NCBI GenBank assembly: GCA_022711195.1
Contig: JAKLFN010000034.1
Location: 1-12,930 of the forward strand
Reading direction: 5' to 3'
Length of the DNA stretch: 12,930 nt
Source of the DNA: Bacteroidota bacterium
GTDB lineage: Bacteria; Bacteroidota; Bacteroidia; Bacteroidales; VadinHA17
Part shown: positions 7,480-12,930 of the stretch, piece after piece
Layout of the letters: every line of letters begins with the position of its first letter
Position numbering within the stretch: the stretch's first letter is position 1
Program-made: the position numbers and the translations under genes
Notes under the pieces: model-generated
What the model saw: only the letters and a program-made list of their open reading frames with translations
Told to the model about the DNA's origin: nothing
The model's database searches: none

Positions 7480-7650
7480 ATGTACGAACTGATACTGCCA
7501 CTTGGCATAATTAATTTTCTGCTGATACTTGTACAGATATTGGGAGGATTGAAGATCATCAAGGTTTCCTTCAAGACACACAAATTCCTCGGGATTCTCC
7601 TCGGGATCTTTGCGCTGCTTCACGGAGCTATAGCTATCTTCTTCACTTAA
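7480..7650 (+). CDS. 56-residue two-helix membrane protein with paired histidines (possible heme-b binder)
   Basis: The ATG at 7480 follows the preceding stop by 4 nt, so translational coupling is likely; longer in-frame starts upstream lie inside the previous gene and are discounted. The protein is almost all membrane: helix 1 spans about residues 3-24 and helix 2 about 35-55, joined by a basic loop (KIIKVSFKTHK). His34 sits at the start of helix 2 and His48 within it, 14 residues apart in THKFLG...LLHG. That spacing places two histidines on one face of a helix, as in b-type cytochromes and ferric-reductase-like domains. A single copy lacks partner ligands, so a dimer or another subunit would be needed. 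Heme binding is inference. I do not recognise a named family. Pairing with the iron-domain protein upstream hints at a small redox unit. Confidence 0.65.
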   Translation: MYELILPLGIINFLLILVQILGGLKIIKVSFKTHKFLGILLGIFALLHGAIAIFFT

Positions 7651-7674
7651 TATCCCTGTCCGGCAGCAGGATAT
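7650..7674 (+). other. Stem-loop between the redox pair and the thioesterase
   Basis: ATATCC(C)TG at 7650-7658 pairs with CAGGATAT at 7667-7674, with one bulged C and an 8-nt loop. It begins at the stop codon of the small membrane protein and ends 12 nt before the thioesterase ATG. No T-run follows, so it is more likely an mRNA processing or coupling element than a terminator, or it may be chance. Confidence 0.3.
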
Positions 7675-7686
7675 ATATCTTATATT

Positions 7687-8112
7687 ATGGATTTATCTAC
7701 CAGAACCCTGGTGAGGGTTCGCTTTAGTGATGTTGATTCGATGGGTGTCGTCTGGCATGGCCAGTATATCAGATACTTTGAAGATGGCCGCGAGGATTTC
7801 GGGAACCAACATAAAATCAACTACCTCGATTTTTACAACAACGGCATCCTTATTCCGATAGTAAATATTGAATGTAATTACAGGAAACCGCTTATTTACG
7901 GAGATACAGCAATTGTAGAGACTAAATTCGTGGATACCGAGGCTGCAAAGATCAGGTATGCATATACTATATTAAACGAGAAATCGGGTGAAATTGTTGC
8001 GACAGGCTCAACAATTCAGGTCTTTCTCAATAAAAAATATGAACTGCTGCTTGCTTTCCCGCCCTTTTACCTCGAATGGAAGAAGAAACAGGGACTGATG
8101 ACCGGTATTTGA
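7687..8112 (+). CDS. Hotdog-fold acyl thioesterase (4HBT/YbgC type)
   Basis: A 141-residue single-domain hotdog protein. The N-terminal FSDVDSMGVVWHGQYIRYFE (13-32) is the 4HBT/YbgC signature; Asp17 occupies the place of the catalytic aspartate, with His24 and Tyr27 in the usual VVWHxxY pattern. Length is normal for the family. These enzymes hydrolyse acyl- or aroyl-CoA or acyl-ACP thioesters in the cytoplasm. Directly upstream of ketosynthases and an ACP, it probably releases or proofreads pathway intermediates; similar genes occur in aryl-polyene loci. It lies 36 nt after the small membrane protein and 11 nt before the next ketosynthase. Confidence 0.9.
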   Translation: MDLSTRTLVRVRFSDVDSMGVVWHGQYIRYFEDGREDFGNQHKINYLDFYNNGILIPIVNIECNYRKPLIYGDTAIVETKFVDTEAAKIRYAYTILNEKSGEIVATGSTIQVFLNKKYELLLAFPPFYLEWKKKQGLMTGI

Positions 8113-8123
8113 AATCCTGGTAA

Positions 8124-9257
8124 ATGGCAATAGAAGTCACTGTTAAATCAGCCAATATTATCACATCACTGGGCTTTACCACTAGTGAAAATGCCCAAGC
8201 CTTGCTCGCCGGCAAGACCGGTATTATGCTCTCATCAGATGCGAAGCTGGCACCTACTCCATTTTATGCGTCTCTGGTAAATACCAGGCACCTTTCTGAA
8301 AGATTTTCACAGATAGCCGATCCCGGAAAATATACTCGCTTCGAACAGCTTGCCATCTGCTCTGTTAACGATGCCCTCTTAAATGCCGATATTGATATTG
8401 CAGACAGAAAAACAATATTCATCCTGTCGACAACAAAAGGTAACATCGATCTGCTGGAATCAGGAAGCACCGGCAACAGTCTCTTTCTGTGGGATACAGC
8501 AAGAGTGCTCAGGAAGCATTTCAGGTTGTACAATGAACCACTTGTGATCTCCGATGCCTGCATATCCGGAATCCAGGCAATAACTACTGCTGTAAGGCTT
8601 CTGAAAGCAGGCAGCTTCGATACATGCATAATTAACGGCACCGATATAATTTCAGAGTTCGTTCTTTCCGGCTTCAACTCCTTTAAATCGCTGAGCAGCG
8701 GACCATGCCGGCCCTTTGATCTTTCACGCGACGGCCTTTCGCTGGGCGAAGGTTCCGGAACATTGATCCTTTCAACATTAAAGGGAGACATGGCAGAAGA
8801 TAGTGTTGCTGCCGGTGATGGATTTTCGACAAATGATGCCAATCATATCTCGGGTCCATCGAGGACCGGCGAAGGACTCTTACTGGCTATAAAAAGAGCT
8901 CTCCGCGATTTCCCTCTCAGCATCGGTTACATCTCTGCCCACGGAACAGCCACACCATACAACGATGAAATGGAATCGATAGCCATCAACAGGGCCGGAT
9001 TGCAGAATATACCGGTCAACAGCTTCAAGGGATACTGGGGCCATACCCTGGGCGCGGCAGGTGTTATCGAATCAGTAATGAGCATATGGTCGCTTCAGAA
9101 TGGAGTGCTATTCGGCACACTGGGATTTAAGGAACCTGGTGTGTCAATGCCTCTGAATATTATTACGACTTCTCAAAAAAAAGATATCAGGTCGTGTCTT
9201 AAAATAGCTTCCGGGTTCGGAGGCTGTAACGCTGCAATCACTTTTTTCAGGAAATGA
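8124..9257 (+). CDS. Beta-ketoacyl-ACP synthase, FabF-like, catalytically complete (KS-A)
   Basis: A 377-residue thiolase-fold condensing enzyme with the full Cys-His-His triad: Cys146 in SDACISG, His273 in SAHGTATPYNDE, and His307 in YWGHTLGAAG. The C-terminal GFGGCNA (364-370) is the usual loop near the active site. It is somewhat shorter than standard FabF (about 410). It should join an acyl-enzyme to malonyl-ACP. The N-terminus is divergent and the protein is not a housekeeping FabF by context. Its stop overlaps the start of the half-ketosynthase by 4 nt (ATGA), which suggests the two are made together, perhaps as a heterodimer. Chain-length and starter preference cannot be read from the sequence. 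Confidence 0.88.
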   Translation: MAIEVTVKSANIITSLGFTTSENAQALLAGKTGIMLSSDAKLAPTPFYASLVNTRHLSERFSQIADPGKYTRFEQLAICSVNDALLNADIDIADRKTIFILSTTKGNIDLLESGSTGNSLFLWDTARVLRKHFRLYNEPLVISDACISGIQAITTAVRLLKAGSFDTCIINGTDIISEFVLSGFNSFKSLSSGPCRPFDLSRDGLSLGEGSGTLILSTLKGDMAEDSVAAGDGFSTNDANHISGPSRTGEGLLLAIKRALRDFPLSIGYISAHGTATPYNDEMESIAINRAGLQNIPVNSFKGYWGHTLGAAGVIESVMSIWSLQNGVLFGTLGFKEPGVSMPLNIITTSQKKDIRSCLKIASGFGGCNAAITFFRK

Positions 9258-9892
9258 ATGATCAACTGGTAATATCAGGTTTCTGCACTTTGCGCCAGCA
9301 CAGAGTTGTACACAACGGAAAACTGTTGTTTGAAGATCCGGGCAGCAACACTGTGGAATTCCTGACGGCAGCTTATAATCATTTCCGGATCTCCTACCCC
9401 AAGTTCCATAAGATGGATCAGCTTGCAAAACTGGGATTCCTGACGACAGAGATATTATTGAAAGATACTGATATCAACAGCAGGTATAAAGCTGACAGGA
9501 TTGGCATTATCCTGGCAAACTCATCATCGTCACTTGAATCAGACCGCAATCATCAGAAAACAATAGCTTCACGCGACAATTACTTCCCCAGTCCTTCAGT
9601 ATTTGTTTATACCCTGCCAAATGTTGTTATCGGCGAAATATGCATAAAAAACAAAATCAACGGTGAAGGAAATTTCTTTGTCATGGAAAGATTCGATCCC
9701 CTGTTTTTTGCAAACTATCTGCCACAACTATTTAATAATGATATTGTTGATTGCAGTATAACAGGGTGGACAGAAGTCAATGGGAATGACTATGAATCGG
9801 TGATTTTTTTAATCGAAAAAAAGAAGCATACTGATGGCGGAATTGCTAATTTTACGGTATCAGAAATTGAATCGGTATATATCAGAAAATAA
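9254..9892 (+). CDS. Half-length ketosynthase-like protein without catalytic Cys (chain-length-factor-like partner)
   Basis: A 212-residue protein that resembles only the N-terminal half of a beta-ketoacyl synthase, matching what I know of the Ketoacyl-synt_2 type. The block SPSVFVYTLPNVVIGEI (113-129) corresponds to the ketosynthase region before the nucleophile. Aligning DIVDCSITGW with the ketosynthase motif after the active site places Arg146 (in FVMERFDP) where Cys should be. Both catalytic histidines are absent because the C-terminal half is missing. It therefore should not condense on its own, and more likely supports KS-A, with which its start codon overlaps. An N-terminal Cys11 is not positioned for catalysis. 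Function is inferred from comparison and position. Confidence 0.75.
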   Translation: MNDQLVISGFCTLRQHRVVHNGKLLFEDPGSNTVEFLTAAYNHFRISYPKFHKMDQLAKLGFLTTEILLKDTDINSRYKADRIGIILANSSSSLESDRNHQKTIASRDNYFPSPSVFVYTLPNVVIGEICIKNKINGEGNFFVMERFDPLFFANYLPQLFNNDIVDCSITGWTEVNGNDYESVIFLIEKKKHTDGGIANFTVSEIESVYIRK

Positions 9893-9895
9893 TAT

Positions 9896-10153
9896 ATGGA
9901 ACAGCTCGTACAAAAACTTAAGGAAGAGATAATTACAGTGCTTAATCTTTCTGAGATGAAGCCTGAGAATATAGATGAAAAAGCGCCGCTTTTTATCGAT
10001 GGCCTGGGACTCGATTCTATCGATGCCCTGGAACTGACTGTTCTCCTGGAAAAAAAATACGGCCTTAAAATAAATACTCCCGAAGAGGGTAAAAAAGTTC
10101 TCTATTCGGTTAATTCCCTGGCACAATTCATAAGGGAAAACAACAAGGGATGA
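9896..10153 (+). CDS. Acyl carrier protein
   Basis: An 85-residue acidic four-helix carrier protein. Ser41 in GLGLDSIDALEL is the site for 4'-phosphopantetheine attachment, with Asp40 before it and Ile42-Asp43-Ala44 after it. It holds the growing chain for the neighbouring ketosynthases. The DSID core is common in carriers of specialised loci, whereas housekeeping AcpP usually has DSLD, so this is a dedicated ACP. It begins 3 nt after the half-ketosynthase and ends 6 nt before the next ketosynthase. No phosphopantetheinyl transferase gene is in the window. Confidence 0.95.
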   Translation: MEQLVQKLKEEIITVLNLSEMKPENIDEKAPLFIDGLGLDSIDALELTVLLEKKYGLKINTPEEGKKVLYSVNSLAQFIRENNKG

Positions 10154-10159
10154 AAACCT

Positions 10160-11365
10160 GTGTCAGGAAAAGTTTACATAACAGGCACGGGGATTATTTC
10201 TTCAACAGGACAAAACTGTAAAGAGGTCCTCGATTCGCTGCTGTCATCAAGGAGCGGCATCGGAAACCTGACACTCATTGATTCTGTACATAAGGACGAG
10301 ATACCCGTTGCCGAAGTAAAAGCCTCCAACGAACTGCTGAAACAGCTTGCAGGCGTTCCTCACAGGGAAACATGGTCGAGAACATCCCTTCTCGGGCTTA
10401 TTGCTGTCAGAGAAGCTCTTGCTTCGTCAGGTTTCACCGATAGCCCCGGCATCAGGAAAGGAATTATCTCTGCCACCACGGTCGGAGGGATGGACCGTAC
10501 AGAGAGATTTTATAAGCACTTTCGTAAGAATAACTGTCACGGGCGCCTGAGGGACGTTATCACTCACGATATGGGCGACAGCACGGAAAAGATAGCCGGA
10601 GCCTGCGGAATAAAAGATATTGTGACGACAATCAGCACAGCATGTTCCTCTTCGGCAAACTCAATATTGCTGGGATCGAGGCTTATCAGCAGCGGTATCC
10701 TCGATATGGTTGTTGCAGGCGGCGCCGACTCTCTTACCCTCTTTACCCTGAACGGTTTCAACAGCCTGATGATACTCGACAAAAGGGGCTGCAAGCCCTT
10801 CGACGACGACAGGAACGGCCTTACACTTGGCGAAGGTGCCGGGTATCTTGTACTGGAATCGGAACAATCGGTGGAAAGATCCGGCCGGAAAGCACTGGCA
10901 GTAGTATCAGGATATGGAAACGCCTGTGATGCATTCCACCAGACTGCATCGTCACCCGATGGCGATGGAGCCTTCCTCTCCATGAAGAAAGCCCTCACCA
11001 GGGCTCAATTGGACCCTTCCGAAATAAACTATATAAATGCTCACGGAACAGGAACCAGGAACAATGATCTTTCAGAGGGAAGAGCTATCGAACGATTATT
11101 CGCAAGTTCAGTACCTCCATTCAGCTCAACAAAAGCATATACCGGACATACCCTGGGTGCGGCAGGAGGAATAGAAGCAGTCTTCAGCGTAATGGCAATC
11201 ACTGAAAAATGTATCTGGCCTTCACTGCATTTCTCCAGGCCGATGAATGAACTGAAATTTGTACCGGAAGGCAATCTGATTAGAAATGCAAATGTCAGGA
11301 ATGTTCTTTCGAATTCGTTCGGATTCGGAGGTAACAATACCAGCCTGATATTTACAGGAATATGA
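10160..11365 (+). CDS. Beta-ketoacyl-ACP synthase, FabF-like, catalytically complete (KS-B)
   Basis: A 401-residue condensing enzyme of standard FabF length. Cys162 in STACSSSANS is the nucleophile; His295 in NAHGTGTRNND and His330 in YTGHTLGAAGG complete the triad; SFGFGGNN (386-393) is the C-terminal active-site loop. The chosen start is GTG at 10160, which keeps the first strand (KVYITGTGI) intact, with AAGGGA about 8 nt upstream as a plausible ribosome site. The next gene starts after one base, as is usual for ketosynthase/chain-length-factor pairs, so the two likely form a heterodimer that extends a poly-unsaturated or polyketide chain on the ACP. Confidence 0.93.
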   Translation: MSGKVYITGTGIISSTGQNCKEVLDSLLSSRSGIGNLTLIDSVHKDEIPVAEVKASNELLKQLAGVPHRETWSRTSLLGLIAVREALASSGFTDSPGIRKGIISATTVGGMDRTERFYKHFRKNNCHGRLRDVITHDMGDSTEKIAGACGIKDIVTTISTACSSSANSILLGSRLISSGILDMVVAGGADSLTLFTLNGFNSLMILDKRGCKPFDDDRNGLTLGEGAGYLVLESEQSVERSGRKALAVVSGYGNACDAFHQTASSPDGDGAFLSMKKALTRAQLDPSEINYINAHGTGTRNNDLSEGRAIERLFASSVPPFSSTKAYTGHTLGAAGGIEAVFSVMAITEKCIWPSLHFSRPMNELKFVPEGNLIRNANVRNVLSNSFGFGGNNTSLIFTGI

Positions 11366-11366
11366 T

Positions 11367-12410
11367 ATGGAAGCATATATAAACGGATATAGCTCTATTT
11401 CGCCGCAGAATAGTTTCACTGAAGAAATGTTTCTGCAGGAACCCAGGGATTATAATGGTGTCCGCTTCCTTAAATGCGTTGAGCCTCAATACACAGGACT
11501 GCTTGATCCTATGGCAGCAAGGCGTATGAGCAGGATCATAAAAATGGGTGTAACCGCTGCAATGAGATGCCTGAAAAATGCGGGGCTGGAAAAACCCGGA
11601 GCGATAATAACAGGTACGGGCATGGGTTGTGTTGAAGATACTGGAAGATTCCTTTCCTCTATTTATGAAAATGAAGAGAAGCTGCTCAATCCAACACCAT
11701 TCATACAATCGACACACAATACGGTAGCCGCAACTATTGCCCTGATGCTGAAGTGTAATGGCTATAACAGCACATACGGTCACCGGGGGTTCTCGTTCGA
11801 AACCGCGCTTCTCGATGCCCTGATGCTGCTTGCTGAAGGAGAAGCAGATGAAATCCTTGCCGGCGCCCTCGATGAACTTACACCCGACCTGTTCACAATT
11901 ACCGACAGGCTTGGATTCTGGAAAAAGGAGCCTGTAAACAACCTCCGCCTGGGAGAATACAAAACTCACGGAAGCATTGCCGGTGAAGGGGTAGCCTTTC
12001 TTGCATTAAGCAGAAATAAAACAGAGAAAAGCGTTGCCGCAATAACTTCTGTAAGGACGCTCTTTAATCCGGAGGGCTTTGATGAGGTCGAAGAACTGCT
12101 GAAAAACCAGGCAAAACCCAACCTTGTGATCCTTGGCATCAACGGAGATAATGAGGGAGACCGGCTGTACCAGAAACTAAGATCCGGCATTTTCAGTAAT
12201 ATCCCTGCATTATATTACAAGCACCTGTGCGGCGAATATGACACATCAACGGCTTTTGCCACAACCCTGGCTGCCAGAATTATTAAAGATCAGCATGTTC
12301 CGGAAATAATGAAAACCGATGATCATCATTATGGAACCATCAATAATATACTGATCTACAATCATCTCCGCAACAGGGACCATTCATCAATAGTCGTCTC
12401 CTCATGCTGA
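11367..12410 (+). CDS. Ketosynthase homologue with all catalytic residues replaced (chain-length-factor-like)
   Basis: A 347-residue ketosynthase-fold protein. The block LMLLAEGEADEILAGALDE (152-170) aligns with the stretch after the ketosynthase nucleophile, which puts Gly141 (YGHRGFSFE) at the Cys position. GINGDNEGD (257-265) stands where AHGTGT would be, so His becomes Asn259; KHLCGEYDTS (285-294) stands where GHTLGAAG would be, so His becomes Glu290. It therefore should not condense and probably acts as the chain-length-determining or structural partner of KS-B, from which it is separated by one base. It is shorter than a classical chain-length factor (about 400), with condensed loops. 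The alignment was done by eye, so single positions may shift. Seven nt overlap the next gene. Confidence 0.75.
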   Translation: MEAYINGYSSISPQNSFTEEMFLQEPRDYNGVRFLKCVEPQYTGLLDPMAARRMSRIIKMGVTAAMRCLKNAGLEKPGAIITGTGMGCVEDTGRFLSSIYENEEKLLNPTPFIQSTHNTVAATIALMLKCNGYNSTYGHRGFSFETALLDALMLLAEGEADEILAGALDELTPDLFTITDRLGFWKKEPVNNLRLGEYKTHGSIAGEGVAFLALSRNKTEKSVAAITSVRTLFNPEGFDEVEELLKNQAKPNLVILGINGDNEGDRLYQKLRSGIFSNIPALYYKHLCGEYDTSTAFATTLAARIIKDQHVPEIMKTDDHHYGTINNILIYNHLRNRDHSSIVVSSC

Positions 12411-12930
12411 AGATCCGTAACCTCCAGATTTTTTTTGGTGCGATCCTGCTTCTGCTGATCGCAGCGGATCTTTTCACCGGACTCTCATCAAAATATTACA
12501 TTGGCACTCTTATTGTATTGCTGATACTGATGGCATACGGATCAGCCTCTGTCAGATCAGGAATGTATTTAAGAACACACAACACAGGAGATAAGACAAA
12601 AAAAGTCATTGCACTGACCTTCGATGACGGGCCGGACAGAGAGACGACGCCCCTCATCCTTGATATTCTTAAGAATGAAGGTATCGCTGCTGCATTCTTC
12701 TGCATAGGCAATAAAGCTGAAGAGAATCCTGATATTATTAAAAGAACAGATGAAGAGGGTCATGTTGTCGGGGGACACTCCTATACTCACCGTTACCTGT
12801 TCGACTTCATGTGGAGAGACGGTATGGTCGACGAATTGAATAAGAATGAGGAGGCGATCAGGAAAATCACAGGTAAAACAATGCGATTGTTCAGACCTCC
12901 TTTTGGCGTAACCAACCCTTCACTGGCAAA
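12404..12930 (+). CDS. Membrane-anchored polysaccharide deacetylase, NodB domain (3' end cut by window)
   Basis: The ATG at 12404 lies within the last codons of the preceding gene (7-nt overlap), and 175 codons are open to the window edge. Two N-terminal hydrophobic helices (about 9-27 and 31-47) precede a NodB-fold CE4 domain. The metal and catalytic motifs are present: TFDDGPD (72-78; Asp74/Asp75), GGHSYTH (123-129; His125/His129), and RPPFG (164-168). The family removes acetyl groups from N-acetylated sugars outside the membrane. Polysaccharide deacetylase genes are found with flexirubin-type loci, but their task in pigment formation is not clear to me; glycolipid or envelope modification is one possibility. 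The remaining C-terminal part lies outside the window. Confidence 0.88.
   Translation, partial: MLKIRNLQIFFGAILLLLIAADLFTGLSSKYYIGTLIVLLILMAYGSASVRSGMYLRTHNTGDKTKKVIALTFDDGPDRETTPLILDILKNEGIAAAFFCIGNKAEENPDIIKRTDEEGHVVGGHSYTHRYLFDFMWRDGMVDELNKNEEAIRKITGKTMRLFRPPFGVTNPSLA

Noticed and set aside
8264..8842. 192-codon minus-strand frame
   Set aside because: It is antisense to the catalytically complete ketosynthase at 8124-9257.
11352..11969. 205-codon minus-strand frame
   Set aside because: It is antisense to the ketosynthase-like gene; the protein is rich in Cys and His without any pattern and matches nothing I know.
1..12930. tRNA, rRNA, CRISPR arrays, insertion sequences or attachment sites
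   Set aside because: I saw no repeat-spacer pattern, transposase or integrase motif, or cloverleaf-like block; coding genes fill nearly the whole window.

Overview
The window looks like part of a Bacteroidota chromosome carrying a type II fatty-acid/polyketide-like locus of the aryl-polyene/flexirubin kind. The Bacteroidota assignment is inference. It rests on A-rich, mostly Shine-Dalgarno-poor start regions, TAnnTTTG-like promoter boxes, and a gene combination that I associate with flexirubin-type pigment clusters of this phylum: CrtI/RetSat-like oxidoreductases, a C45 acyltransferase/hydrolase, a PaaK-like ligase, a hotdog thioesterase, several ketosynthases, an ACP and a polysaccharide deacetylase. 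I cannot name a genus.

Layout: (1) positions 1-942, minus strand: a 3'-truncated glycerol-phosphate-type acyltransferase. (2) 943-1016: a short divergent intergenic region with a perfect 12-bp palindrome overlapping promoter-like boxes on both strands. (3) 1017-7000, plus strand: two tandem paralogous FAD oxidoreductases, a membrane-anchored C45 (NTN-fold) acyltransferase/hydrolase with a TPR-like tail, and a PaaK-like adenylate-forming ligase. The genes lie 23 and 5 nt apart, and the last pair overlaps by 20 nt. (4) 7001-7106: the largest gene-free gap, AT-rich, with a good -7 promoter box. (5) 7107-7650: an exported superoxide-reductase-like protein followed by a 56-residue two-helix membrane protein with two histidines 14 residues apart. 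(6) 7687-12410: the chain-building block, consisting of thioesterase, active ketosynthase, half-ketosynthase without the active-site Cys, ACP, second active ketosynthase, and a full-length ketosynthase homologue in which all three catalytic positions appear replaced. (7) 12404 to the end: a membrane-anchored NodB-type polysaccharide deacetylase, cut by the window edge.

How the genes may work together (inference): the ligase would activate an aromatic or other carboxylic acid starter. The ACP and the two ketosynthase/partner pairs (8124-9892 and 10160-12410) would extend a chain, and the thioesterase would edit or release it. The C45 enzyme could transfer or hydrolyse an acyl or aryl group at the membrane, and the two FAD enzymes could adjust double bonds or oxidation state. 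No ketoreductase, dehydratase, ammonia lyase, DarA/DarB or exporter gene is present here, so if this is an aryl-polyene locus the rest must lie outside, most likely to the right. The most unusual part is the small redox pair at 7107-7650, which sits inside the biosynthetic operon with its own promoter-like sequence.
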